Positions 1-7,165 of a DNA stretch of 21,858 nucleotides are shown piece after piece. The DNA is from an uncultured Bacilli bacterium. Its GTDB lineage: Bacteria > Bacillota_I > Bacilli_A > RF39 > UBA660. The notes under the pieces are model-generated. The model was given only the letters and a program-made list of their open reading frames with translations, made no database searches and had not been told where the DNA came from. The number at the start of each line of letters is the position of its first letter. The first letter of the stretch is position 1. Location of the stretch: positions 1 through 21,858 of the forward strand of contig CAKOJO010000014.1 in NCBI GenBank assembly GCA_934090595.1. Direction: 5' to 3'. The position numbers and the translations under genes are program-made.

Positions 1-2
1 TC

Positions 3-26
3 ATTTCTTGATTATAGTCAAGAAAT
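3..26. terminator. Terminator-like hairpin at window edge
   Basis: Nine-base arms (3-11 and 18-26, ATTTCTTGA / TCAAGAAAT) enclose a six-base loop. Only a short T stretch follows (ATTTTG), so termination of a gene lying left of the window is plausible but weak. Confidence 0.35.
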
Positions 27-43
27 TTTGAATGAAAGGAGAA

Positions 44-90
44 GTATAATCAATCGATTCCATGTCAAAATCTCTTAAGATTGATTATAC
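44..90. repeat. 12-bp perfect inverted repeat upstream of the first CDS
   Basis: GTATAATCAATC at 44-55 is exactly complementary to GATTGATTATAC at 79-90, with a 23-base loop. It lies 10 bases before the ATG at 101. It could be a leader hairpin or an operator. An AAAGGAG at 35-41 lies before it and is too far from any start codon to serve as an ordinary ribosome binding site. Confidence 0.5.
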
Positions 91-100
91 AAGGTAAAAG

Positions 101-460
101 ATGAATATAGGAATTATAGAACAAATAATTGCATCATTAGTAGCATCTATATATTTAACATACATTTTCATAATAACAAATAGTAACTTAACAAGAATAG
201 TAATTATACCTTTCTTAATGTTTGCAATTAGTTTATTTATAAAAAATGTTTGCTTGATACTTAATAAAGATGAAATAGCTAAAACATTTAATAAGATAAA
301 TATAATATCATTTTTTATATATTATTTTGGATTTCTTATTTATTGGGATTATTTAGCTATAGTAAAAAAAGAATATATGCTAGTAATATTTTCTTTACTG
401 TTTTGGGTTGTTGGAATATTTATTGCATATAGAAAGTATTTAAAGTTAAGAGATGATTAA
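101..460 (+). CDS. Small polytopic membrane protein, function unknown
   Basis: This 119-aa protein is almost entirely hydrophobic. Roughly four membrane segments can be placed at residues 6-26, 32-52, 68-90 and 92-112, with a short charged loop (LNKDEIAKTFNKIN) in the middle and a basic/acidic tail (KYLKLRDD). I recognise no family motif. The ribosome binding site is weak (AAGG about 7 bases upstream), and a 12-bp inverted repeat sits just before it. It is followed 68 bp later by a Nudix hydrolase in the same orientation. AT-rich codon use matches the neighbours. No catalytic residues stand out; transport or a membrane-sensing role would be a guess. Confidence 0.6.
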   Translation: MNIGIIEQIIASLVASIYLTYIFIITNSNLTRIVIIPFLMFAISLFIKNVCLILNKDEIAKTFNKINIISFFIYYFGFLIYWDYLAIVKKEYMLVIFSLLFWVVGIFIAYRKYLKLRDD

Positions 461-528
461 TACAGTATAAAAGAGTAGTATAAAAAATATATGTAATATT
501 AAACTTAACGAAAGGAACAGTATTTAAT

Positions 529-951
529 ATGGAATTACCAATAAAAGTACAAGGAGTAATGTACTCAAGAAACAATGAGAAATTAGAATATTTAATAGTA
601 AAAAGAAGTGCAAATGATGGAGAATTTTGGCAAGGAGTAACTGGAACTTTAGAGGAAGGGGAAACTTTAATAAATTGTTTAATTAGAGAAATAAGAGAAG
701 AACTAGGAATTGAAAATATAAAAAATATTTCTGAAATAAAGCAAACAATACAGTGGGCAAAGAAAAATGGTTTTATGATTACAGAATATGTTTTTGCAGT
801 CGAACTTGATAAGAATTCAAAAATTATCTTATCAGAAGAACATGATGATTATAAGTGGTGCAGTTTCGAAGAGGCTTATAAGACTTTAGAAAAGGAAAAC
901 AATAAAAAAACATTAAAGATTTTAAACGGTGAATTAGAAGAAAATAACTAA
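529..951 (+). CDS. Nudix hydrolase, NudB-like
   Basis: This 140-aa protein carries a perfect Nudix box at residues 39-61 (G-x5-E-x7-REI-x-EE-x-GI). It should hydrolyse a nucleoside diphosphate linked to another group (X), using Mg2+ held by the box glutamates. The stretch FWQGVTG-x2-EEGET just before and within the box resembles NudB-type enzymes, which act on dATP or dihydroneopterin triphosphate. The exact substrate cannot be read from sequence. A cytosolic protein is expected, with no signal peptide or membrane segment. The start ATG has AAAGGAA at 511-517 about 11 bases upstream. Length is normal for a single-domain Nudix enzyme. The neighbours are unrelated small genes, so context does not fix the role. 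Confidence 0.9.
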   Translation: MELPIKVQGVMYSRNNEKLEYLIVKRSANDGEFWQGVTGTLEEGETLINCLIREIREELGIENIKNISEIKQTIQWAKKNGFMITEYVFAVELDKNSKIILSEEHDDYKWCSFEEAYKTLEKENNKKTLKILNGELEENN

Positions 952-1003
952 ACGAATAAAATAGATTATTATATTGACAAAGTAATGGATGAGGAGGATA
1001 AAA

Positions 1004-1707
1004 GTGAGATTATTTTTAACTAGCAATATCGGAGGTATAAAAAAGAAAATGGTCAAAAAACACCAATAAATTTTTTTGAAGATAATAATTTTTTAAAAAA
1101 TATGAAGAAAAGTATAAAAGATTATAATAAATTTGTTATTATAGCAAGTAATCCTAATGATTATAAGCAAAATGATGAGTATCTAAAATTAGATATAAAA
1201 GCTTTAGCATTGTCGGGTCTTCATTTTGATGAAAATGTTGTACTAGACAATAGAAATAAAAAAGATATTGATATGGTGCTTAATAACAGTTCACTCATTT
1301 TTCTTAGTGGTGGCAATACCTTTCAGCAAAATGTATTTTTTCATGATATAAATCTTAAGAAATACATAAAAAAAACTGATGCTTGTATTGTTGGCATAAG
1401 TGCTGGTTCAATAAATAGTGCCAAAATTGTATTCAATAGTCCAGAAGAGGCAAAAGATTTAGTTAATCCCACAATATTAGAAGGACTTGATTTAACTACA
1501 ATTAATGTTGAACCACATTTTGACTATGAAAGTATTAATGAAATTCAAATTGCTTCAATAATAAAGGAATCAAACAATAGAATCATTTATGGACTTCCCG
1601 ATAAATCATATATATTTAATAATAAAATTTATGGAAAGTGTTATAGAATTTATAAAGAAAACATTGAAATTATTTCAAATGATAATGAATCAATAGATGT
1701 ATACTAA
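1004..1707 (+). CDS. Peptidase S51 (PepE/type 1 glutamine amidotransferase-like), interrupted by a -1 frameshift
   Basis: The gene most likely starts at GTG 1004 (MRLFLTSNIGGIKK), with a strong GAGGAGG at 991-997. That frame stops at 1068-1070. One frame back, the reading continues from GAA at 1045 to the stop at 1707, giving a joined product of about 234 aa, the usual PepE length. S51 features are GGNTF, the nucleophile elbow GISAGS (Ser about 133 of the joined protein) and VEPHFD with the likely catalytic His about 172. The break lies in an A-run at 1039-1044, so it may be a sequence error, a true lesion, or -1 recoding at A AAA AAG. A truncated 201-aa product from ATG 1102 would lack the first strand and its SNIGG motif. 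PepE-type enzymes cleave N-terminal Asp dipeptides, but the substrate here is not known. Confidence 0.75.
1031..1045 (+). other. Slippery heptamer A AAA AAG preceded by an SD-like GGAGG
   Basis: In the frame entered at GTG 1004, codons ATA AAA AAG form the heptamer A AAA AAG (1039-1045), the type used in E. coli dnaX. A -1 slip here rejoins exactly the frame that encodes the rest of the S51 peptidase. GGAGG lies at 1031-1035. Its spacing of about four bases is shorter than the ~10 bases known for SD stimulation of -1 shifts. Confidence 0.4.
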
Positions 1708-1730
1708 TTAAATAGTTGTTCAAAAAAATA

Positions 1731-1739
1731 TGTTAAAAT
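1731..1739 (+). promoter_or_regulatory. Possible extended -10 promoter
   Basis: TG-T-TAAAAT (1731-1739) is an extended -10 box without a convincing -35. It lies 47 bases before the ATG at 1786 and could drive that gene. Confidence 0.3.
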
Positions 1740-1785
1740 ATATATAAGAAATAGATAATTGTCAGTTTAAAAGTGAGGTGAACTT

Positions 1786-2352
1786 ATGAAAAGAAAGTAT
1801 TTAATAATAATACTAATTCCATTACTTATTTTTGCAATGTATCAACTTATTAAAGTTTTAGACTATAAAAATTCATTATCTGACTTAGAAAAATATACAT
1901 TTGTTGATAATGAAGTAATTATAAAAGAGTTAGAGTATAATAATAAAAAATATGTAATTTCAAGATATTACAACAATTCAAGTTCTTGGAGTCATCTTAA
2001 TTTATTATTAAAAGATAATGATGCTTATTATATTTTAAAAAATATAAAAGAATGCGATACTCTTGATGATGGTTCTAATTTATATGTGAAAGATAATGCT
2101 ATTTATATACATTGCATTGGTAAAGAAAAAGTTATAGATAAGTATTTGATAAGTGATTTTGATGTTACACACGAAACAATAAGCTTCAATTTTGAAAATG
2201 TGCCCAATATTAGCCAATTACATATTATTATAGATAACGTTGATAACGAATATATTTACTTATCGTCCTCATTTAAAGTAGACAATACAATTAAAGATAA
2301 ACCAAATGTAAAATGTTCATTTAAAGATAAAAAATGTGCTTATCTTAAATGA
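1786..2352 (+). CDS. Membrane-anchored extracytoplasmic protein, function unknown
   Basis: This 188-aa protein has a basic N-terminus (MKRKY) and one hydrophobic segment at residues 5-22. There is no lipobox cysteine, so it is probably an uncleaved anchor with the rest outside the membrane. The remaining ~165 residues are rich in Asn, Asp, Lys and Tyr and look like a beta-rich soluble domain. Two pairs of cysteines (CDTLDDGS / HCIG and KCSFKDKKC) are present, the last pair close to the C-terminus. No known motif was recognised. GAGGTG at 1775-1780 gives a good ribosome binding site, six bases before ATG. It is followed 37 bases later by a lipoprotein gene in the same direction, consistent with co-expression. 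Confidence 0.65.
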   Translation: MKRKYLIIILIPLLIFAMYQLIKVLDYKNSLSDLEKYTFVDNEVIIKELEYNNKKYVISRYYNNSSSWSHLNLLLKDNDAYYILKNIKECDTLDDGSNLYVKDNAIYIHCIGKEKVIDKYLISDFDVTHETISFNFENVPNISQLHIIIDNVDNEYIYLSSSFKVDNTIKDKPNVKCSFKDKKCAYLK

Positions 2353-2389
2353 AAAAATAAAATATAATTTATAAGATGGAGGAAAAAAT

Positions 2390-2950
2390 ATGAGAAAAAC
2401 AATATTAACAATCTTAGTATGCATAGTTATTGCATTAGGTTTAACTGCATGTGGTAAATCAGATTTAGAAGAAGCAAAGAAGGACTTAGAAAAAACACAA
2501 GAAAAATATGGATGGGTTGAAAAAGAAACAGTTGATGTTTTAGTTGCTAAGTTTAACACTGAAGTGGCAGACAATAGTACACTAAACAAAGCATCAACAG
2601 ATTATTTAACTGAAAATAATAATCAATATTGGTATGGCTTAATCGAAGGTATCTCTTTGGTTGTGGTGCCTGAAAAGTATACTAATGATAAAACAACTGA
2701 GGTTGTAAACTATATGCTTTTGCATGTAGATAAGAATAGTAAATATGAAAAAGATGCTAATGCATATATAAAATATCTAATTAAAGCAAATAATAATCAA
2801 ATAACTGATTCTGAAATTGATACATTACTACAAGATGCAAAAACTAAAAATAATTCTGGTAAGACTTCAAATAATGGAAAAGGTATTTCAATTGGATATA
2901 CAGAAAATGATAAACAATATCAATACCAAGTTTTAAGATTATATAAGTAA
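2390..2950 (+). CDS. Lipoprotein, function unknown
   Basis: This 186-aa protein has a classical lipoprotein signal: MRK, a hydrophobic stretch, then LTAC with Cys21 as the expected lipidated residue. After it comes a short charged helix (DLEEAKKDLEKTQEKYG) that could be a coiled coil. A mixed domain with YWYGLIEGISLVVVP follows, then an Asn/Ser/Gly-rich spacer (KNNSGKTSNNGKG) and a short beta-like tail. No family is recognised. GGAGGA at 2377-2382 places the start with confidence. It should sit on the outer face of the membrane. The upstream membrane-anchored gene is only 37 bases away, so the two may share a transcript and act together at the envelope. Confidence 0.75.
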   Translation: MRKTILTILVCIVIALGLTACGKSDLEEAKKDLEKTQEKYGWVEKETVDVLVAKFNTEVADNSTLNKASTDYLTENNNQYWYGLIEGISLVVVPEKYTNDKTTEVVNYMLLHVDKNSKYEKDANAYIKYLIKANNNQITDSEIDTLLQDAKTKNNSGKTSNNGKGISIGYTENDKQYQYQVLRLYK

Positions 2951-3043
2951 TTATTAAAATGTTAAAATAAGGTGCGAAGATTCCACTTCTGATAGGTGGT
3001 ATTAAATATGTTTATAATTTACAATTTTATCGGAGATGAAAGA

Positions 3044-3394
3044 ATGGAATTAAGAAATATAATACTAGAAAAAAGGAAAGAACAAAATATGACTCAAGAA
3101 CAACTTACAGAAAAATTAAATGTTGCAAGACAAACTGTTTCTAAATGGGAAACTGGAGAAACAGTACCTGATATTGATAGCTTAAAAAAGCTAGCAAACT
3201 TACTAGACTTTTCCATTGATAAAGCACTTGGAATTGAAGTAGAGGAAGAAAATGATAAAACAGAATGGTTAATTATCGGAGGCTTTATTATAGGTAACTC
3301 ATTAGGAATAGTTTTTAATAGTTATTTATTAGGATACGTTTTTGCTATGATTGGTCTTGGAATAGGATTTGCATTAAAAGCATTTAAAAAATAA
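3044..3394 (+). CDS. XRE-family DNA-binding regulator with C-terminal membrane segments
   Basis: The 116-aa protein opens with a clear Cro/C1-type helix-turn-helix at residues 1-58 (RNIILEKRKEQNMTQEQL, VARQTVSKWETGETVPDIDSL). An acidic linker (EVEEENDK) follows, then about 40 hydrophobic residues that can form two membrane segments ending in KAFKK. It is therefore likely a membrane-tethered repressor or sensor. I chose ATG 3044 because GGAGAT lies 7 bases upstream and the protein then begins exactly at the HTH. In-frame alternatives upstream are ATG 3008, which has its own AGGTGG at 2994-2999, and GTG 2996. The next gene, 18 bp downstream, encodes a tiny membrane protein and is probably its partner. 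HTH-plus-TM proteins of this kind are common in Firmicutes, usually of unknown target. Confidence 0.85.
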   Translation: MELRNIILEKRKEQNMTQEQLTEKLNVARQTVSKWETGETVPDIDSLKKLANLLDFSIDKALGIEVEEENDKTEWLIIGGFIIGNSLGIVFNSYLLGYVFAMIGLGIGFALKAFKK

Positions 3395-3412
3395 TTTATA
3401 AGGAGAAGAAGT

Positions 3413-3604
3413 ATGAAAAAGTGGATGAAATATTTAATGAGTACAATTATCTTTTGCATTTTATATACAATAATAACATATCTATTAACAAAAAATATAA
3501 GTTTTAAAATGATTGCTATTACCACAATAATATATGTAATAATTTATACAGCAACTGATTTAATTTGTAATAAATTGCTATCAAAAAAGCAATTTATACA
3601 TTAA
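3413..3604 (+). CDS. 63-aa membrane protein
   Basis: This short protein has two hydrophobic segments (residues 8-26 and 32-52) with Lys-rich ends (MKKWMKY at the start, KLLSKKQ near the end). AAGGAG at 3400-3405 gives a strong ribosome binding site. It lies 18 bp after the XRE regulator gene, and both end before a strong terminator at 3613, so they form one transcription unit. No family recognised. A partner, target or small-protein regulator of the membrane-bound XRE protein is a reasonable but unproven guess. Confidence 0.65.
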   Translation: MKKWMKYLMSTIIFCILYTIITYLLTKNISFKMIAITTIIYVIIYTATDLICNKLLSKKQFIH

Positions 3605-3612
3605 AAGCATAT

Positions 3613-3643
3613 GGTATCATTTTCTTGGAAAGTGATACCTTTT
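3613..3643 (+). terminator. Rho-independent terminator of the XRE unit
   Basis: An 11-bp stem (3613-3623 with 3629-3639, one G-U pair) with loop CTTGG is followed by TTTT. It begins 9 bases after the stop of the 63-aa gene. Confidence 0.85.
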
Positions 3644-3677
3644 ATCATGAAAAAATATAAAGTGGACAGCAAAAACT

Positions 3678-3710
3678 AAATAGGTAATTACAATAATTAT
3701 CTATTTTTTT
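3678..3710 (+). terminator. Second terminator-like hairpin
   Basis: Thirteen nearly perfect pairs (3678-3690 with 3694-3706, one G-U) with loop CAA are followed by a T-run to 3710. The stem is almost all A-T. With the preceding terminator it isolates the beta-helix gene from upstream transcription. The rest of the gap, 3711-3826, holds a purine-rich stretch with AAGGAGGG at about 3750 but no start codon near it. Confidence 0.55.
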
Positions 3711-3800
3711 AAGTTTTATTTAAGAGTTGCTTGTTATTATTAATACATAAAGGAGGGAAAAAGCAAGAAAAAAAGACAAAATAATAAAGTATTGATAAAT

Positions 3801-3806
3801 TATAAT
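3801..3806 (+). promoter_or_regulatory. -10 box upstream of the beta-helix gene
   Basis: A perfect TATAAT lies 21 bases before ATG 3827 and about 10 bases before the ribosome binding site. No good -35 was found. Confidence 0.4.
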
Positions 3807-3826
3807 ATAAAGAAAGGAGAATGAAA

Positions 3827-5704
3827 ATGAAAAGAAATATTAAAAATATTATAATGTTAATCTTAGTAGCACTCGTAATAGGGTCCATGGTATTTACAAT
3901 GAACTATGCTAAAAACCACATAACTACAAACAACAAGGAAATGACTAATGAAAATGGTACACCACCAAGTATGCCAAATGATCAAAATAACAGTTCAAAT
4001 AATAATCAAAATAGTAATACTCCACCAAGTAAACCAGACGGAGAAAATAATAATGAACAAAATAACAATAACACTAATGAACCACCAGAAAAACCAGAGG
4101 GTGATAATCAAACACCACCAGAAAAACCAAGTGATTCAAGTAATTCAAATAATAATGAATCAAGTACTTCTAGTGAATCAAAAGGAAATGATCAAAATAC
4201 AAACACACCACCAAGTATGCCAAGTGATCAAAACGGTCCAGGTAACTTGAATAATCAAAATAGTACAAATTTAACTACTTGTTACTATGTTGCTTTTGCA
4301 ATAGAGTCATTAATTCTATCTAGCTTAATTATTTATCTAATTATGTCTAGTTTTAATAAAAAAACATTTAAAGAAACATTTGAAAACAAAGATAAAGTAG
4401 TTATCACAATACTTTCAGTAATTATATTAACAACAGCATTTACCTATGCAGATAAGTATATTACTACTGATTACTTTCTAACCAATGATTCTATGCCTAT
4501 GGGAAATAATACAAATATTGCTTATAATGGTAAGACAACAATTGATGATGATACAACAATTAAAGAAGGTTCATATACATCAACTTCAAGTGATGAAAAT
4601 GCTATATTAGTAAATGGTTCGACTACTTCTATTTCAAATGTTAAAGTAACAAAAACTGGAGATAGCGATGGGGGAGACTCAACTAGTTTTTATGGTACTA
4701 ACTCTGCTATTCTAGCTAAAAGTGGTGCTAATCTAACATTAAAAAACATCGAAGTAACTACAAATGCAACTGGTGCTAACGGAGTATTTAGCTATGGAGG
4801 TTCTGCTACTACAAATAACAACAGTTCTGATGGAACAACTATAACCATTAGTGACTCCAAAATAACCACAACAAAAGATGATTCTGGTGGTATTATGACT
4901 ACTGGAGGAGGAACTTTAAACGCTAACAATCTAACCATTAATACATCAGGTACATCAAGCGCAGCCATAAGAAGTGACCGAGGAGGAGGATCTGTTAATG
5001 TAACTAAAGGAACATATACAACAACAGGAAAAGGATCACCAGCAATCTATTCAACTGCTAATATAAAAGTAAATGATGCAACACTTATTGCAAAAGCATC
5101 TGAAGGAGTAGTAATCGAAGGAAAAAATAGTGTATCATTAGAAAATTGTACTCTAACAGATACCAATAATACTTTAAATGGACAATCAACTACTTATAAA
5201 AATATCTTTTTATATCAATCAATGAGTGGGGATGCCAGTGTTGGTAACTCAGAGTTCACTGCTAAAAACAGTACAATTACTACCAATAAAGGAGATACTA
5301 TATATGTTACTAATACAAGTTCTACAATAAACTTAGAAAATAATACAATTATAAACAATGATAAAACAGGTTATTTCTTAAGAGCAAAAAGTGATTCATG
5401 GGGGACTAAAAATGAAAATGGTGGGGATGTAGTACTAAACCTAACTAATCAAAAAGTAACAGGAAACATCTATATTGATGAAATATCTACTCTTGATATG
5501 ACTCTAAGTAATAATTCATATTATGAAGGTTATATAAATAATGAAAATAAATCAGAAAAGATAAATCTAATTTTAGATAAAACATCAAAGATAAAATTAA
5601 CAAAAGATACTTATATAACTAGTCTAAACAATAAAGACACTACTAATAGTAATATAGATTTTAATGGTTATAAGCTATATGTAAACGGTAAAGCAATTAA
5701 TTAG
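3827..5704 (+). CDS. Surface beta-helix protein with three membrane segments and a Pro/Asn-rich stalk
   Basis: The ~625-aa product starts with TM1 (residues 5-25). A low-complexity stalk of repeated PPSMP/PPEKP units separated by Asn, Ser and Gln runs to about residue 145. TM2 (~152-175), a short basic/acidic loop (KKTFKETFENKDK) and TM3 (~190-208) follow. The remaining ~410 residues are Thr/Ser/Asn/Gly-rich with repeating ITI-xx-SKIT, LTLKNIEVT and SLENCTLTD patterns, typical of a right-handed parallel beta-helix as in pectate-lyase-like adhesins. The topology puts both stalk and beta-helix outside. I chose ATG 3827 because AAAGGAG (3813-3819) is seven bases upstream; ATG 3821 would be only one base away. 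It is monocistronic, flanked by terminators. Binding of a glycan or another surface is likely, but no catalytic site is visible. Confidence 0.8.
   Translation: MKRNIKNIIMLILVALVIGSMVFTMNYAKNHITTNNKEMTNENGTPPSMPNDQNNSSNNNQNSNTPPSKPDGENNNEQNNNNTNEPPEKPEGDNQTPPEKPSDSSNSNNNESSTSSESKGNDQNTNTPPSMPSDQNGPGNLNNQNSTNLTTCYYVAFAIESLILSSLIIYLIMSSFNKKTFKETFENKDKVVITILSVIILTTAFTYADKYITTDYFLTNDSMPMGNNTNIAYNGKTTIDDDTTIKEGSYTSTSSDENAILVNGSTTSISNVKVTKTGDSDGGDSTSFYGTNSAILAKSGANLTLKNIEVTTNATGANGVFSYGGSATTNNNSSDGTTITISDSKITTTKDDSGGIMTTGGGTLNANNLTINTSGTSSAAIRSDRGGGSVNVTKGTYTTTGKGSPAIYSTANIKVNDATLIAKASEGVVIEGKNSVSLENCTLTDTNNTLNGQSTTYKNIFLYQSMSGDASVGNSEFTAKNSTITTNKGDTIYVTNTSSTINLENNTIINNDKTGYFLRAKSDSWGTKNENGGDVVLNLTNQKVTGNIYIDEISTLDMTLSNNSYYEGYINNENKSEKINLILDKTSKIKLTKDTYITSLNNKDTTNSNIDFNGYKLYVNGKAIN
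3957..4240 (+). repeat. Imperfect PPxxP-coding repeats
   Basis: Five copies of a Pro-Pro-x-x-Pro unit (TPPSMPNDQN, TPPSKPDGEN, EPPEKPEGDN, TPPEKPSDSS, TPPSMPSDQN) are separated by Asn/Ser/Gln runs. The first and last units are almost identical at DNA level (CACCACCAAGTATGCCAA). Such a region is prone to copy-number change by slippage. Confidence 0.75.
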
Positions 5705-5724
5705 CAAATAATTGATTGCTTTTT
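5690..5724 (+). terminator. Terminator overlapping the beta-helix stop codon
   Basis: A 14-bp stem (5690-5703 with 5709-5722, one G-U) with loop GCAAA runs into TTTTT at 5720-5724. The 5' arm includes the last codons and part of the TAG stop at 5702-5704. Confidence 0.85.
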
Positions 5725-5744
5725 ATTTATACTTTTTGTATAAT
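5716..5744 (+). promoter_or_regulatory. Sigma-A-type promoter of the 443-aa gene
   Basis: TTGCTT (5716-5721), a 17-base spacer and TATAAT (5739-5744) form a strong promoter. The -35 box lies inside the 3' arm of the preceding terminator. The predicted start, near 5751, leaves only a ~15-base leader before ATG 5766. Confidence 0.7.
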
Positions 5745-5765
5745 GATAATATAGGGAGTGGTTAA

Positions 5766-7097
5766 ATGATACCTAAAACAAGTGAAGAACAATATCAAAA
5801 ACGAATAAAAGAAATGATTAACTATATAATAACTACCAATTCTTTCCCAACACGTGGTGTTAAAGATATAAGATTTAGTGATAACTCTTGTCTAATGGGA
5901 GAATGGTTTAAAACAAATAGACATAAACTAAAAATGTTATCTAAAACTAATCTGGATGCCCGTACTCTTGTTAAATTATCTGATAAATATATGAAAAAAA
6001 CTGATAAAAAAAATATTGATGATAGATTTAATCATAGAATAAAAGAAATGATTAACTTTGTAAATAATAATAACTATTTTCCAACTTATGAAGATAATAT
6101 TAAATTTAATGATGGTTCCTCTATGTATGTATGGTACTATACTAACAAGAAAAAAATAAATGAAGTAGTAGCAAAGGGAGATATTTATGCTAAAGAATTA
6201 TATTCTTTAGAACAAAGATATAGAAAAAACAAACTAAAAAACAAATATCCAAAAACTATTTATTATCAAAATAAAGAATATACTTTAAAAGAATTTTCTA
6301 AATATTTAAATATAACAACTAATGACTTATTAGAATATCTTCAAGTATTTTGCAAGGATATTTATAATATAAAACAGCCAGAATTAGAAAGAATTAGGAA
6401 TACTATTTTAAATATAAATAGACTTAAAGGCATGACTTATGAGGAACAAAATATATCAGATGCAAAATTAAATAAGTTTATAAAAAGATATAATCTAGAT
6501 TCTAAAATAATTACTACTCATTTTGATAAATTAATTAGCATGGGTCTTTCTAAAGATGAGGCATTATCATCTATAAAAAATGAATTTAATAATAATGGTA
6601 ATAAAATATCTGTTGATTGGATTTTTGATGCTTATCAAGAACTAAATAATAGTAATCTTTTATATGATAGAGACTATGTAATAAGTTATATGATAAATAC
6701 TAATTTATCATTATATGATGCATTACTTAAAATATTAATTGATACTAAGTTAAATAATTATAAAGAACCAAAATATATAAAAGAAGTTATATTTTATACT
6801 GTTAAAAGTAATAATTATAAAACAACAAAAAATTATGTAGAAAGTTTATTTAAATTTGATGATTTTTATATTGAAATATTAAATAGTATAAAGAAAGACT
6901 ATGATAAAGTTATTGGTAACAACGATGAACAAGTTAACAGAGATATTCTTTTGGAAGAATTAATAGACAATTATGATTATTATAGCGAAAATAAGAACGC
7001 AATAAAAGAGCAGTACAATCTTTCAAAATATGAAATAATGTTTATCGAAGCAAGAAAAAATGAAAAAGAAAATAAAGGACATTTACGTAAGAGCTAA
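5766..7097 (+). CDS. Protein with two N-terminal HA-like repeats, function unknown
   Basis: This 443-aa protein is soluble and Lys/Asn-rich. Residues ~9-78 and ~87-153 are a duplicated unit: RIKEMIN-(Y/F), then FPT, then F-x-D/N-x-(S/G)S, then WF or WYYTN with Arg or Lys, ending in L-x-x-(K/R)Y. The pattern resembles helicase-associated (HA, PF03457-like) repeats, which are thought to bind DNA. A third section (YTLKEFSKYLNITTNDLL) looks like a helix-turn-helix. The rest is helical with no recognised motif. ATG 5766 is set by GGGAGTGG at 5754-5761. It has its own promoter and terminator, so it is a single-gene unit between two envelope genes. No enzyme site seen. A nucleic-acid-binding role is inference from weak similarity only. 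Confidence 0.6.
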   Translation: MIPKTSEEQYQKRIKEMINYIITTNSFPTRGVKDIRFSDNSCLMGEWFKTNRHKLKMLSKTNLDARTLVKLSDKYMKKTDKKNIDDRFNHRIKEMINFVNNNNYFPTYEDNIKFNDGSSMYVWYYTNKKKINEVVAKGDIYAKELYSLEQRYRKNKLKNKYPKTIYYQNKEYTLKEFSKYLNITTNDLLEYLQVFCKDIYNIKQPELERIRNTILNINRLKGMTYEEQNISDAKLNKFIKRYNLDSKIITTHFDKLISMGLSKDEALSSIKNEFNNNGNKISVDWIFDAYQELNNSNLLYDRDYVISYMINTNLSLYDALLKILIDTKLNNYKEPKYIKEVIFYTVKSNNYKTTKNYVESLFKFDDFYIEILNSIKKDYDKVIGNNDEQVNRDILLEELIDNYDYYSENKNAIKEQYNLSKYEIMFIEARKNEKENKGHLRKS

Positions 7098-7114
7098 AAT
7101 AGTTCTTTTTTTTT
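7089..7114 (+). terminator. Terminator overlapping the stop of the HA-like gene
   Basis: An 8-bp stem (7089-7096 with 7100-7107, one G-U) with a 3-base loop is followed by nine Ts (7106-7114). The TAA stop lies in stem and loop. Confidence 0.75.
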
Positions 7115-7125
7115 CTATATTTTTA

Positions 7126-7134
7126 TGTTAAAAT
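7126..7134 (+). promoter_or_regulatory. Extended -10 promoter of the wall hydrolase
   Basis: TG-T-TAAAAT with no clear -35 (T-run upstream). It lies 31 bases before the chosen ATG 7166. Confidence 0.4.
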
Positions 7135-7165
7135 TAATGTAGTGAAGATGGAAGTAGGTGAAGTT

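Noticed and set aside
62..97. Short frame MSKSLKIDYTR as a leader peptide
   Set aside because: The only SD (35-41) is ~20 bases away, and the frame lies inside the inverted repeat loop and arm; no attenuator-type codon run.
974..1002. TTGACA (974-979) with GATAAA 17 bases on, as a promoter for the S51 gene
   Set aside because: The -10 would lie over the SD and the transcript would begin after it, so the message could not use that site.
2317..2589. 90-codon minus-strand frame over the lipoprotein start
   Set aside because: It overlaps two well-supported + genes and their ribosome binding site; no independent signal was found.
2996..3043. Upstream GTG start for the XRE regulator
   Set aside because: It adds 16 residues (MVLNMFIIYNFIGDER) not typical of the HTH family and lacks an SD; ATG 3044 has one at the right distance. 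ATG 3008 remains possible.
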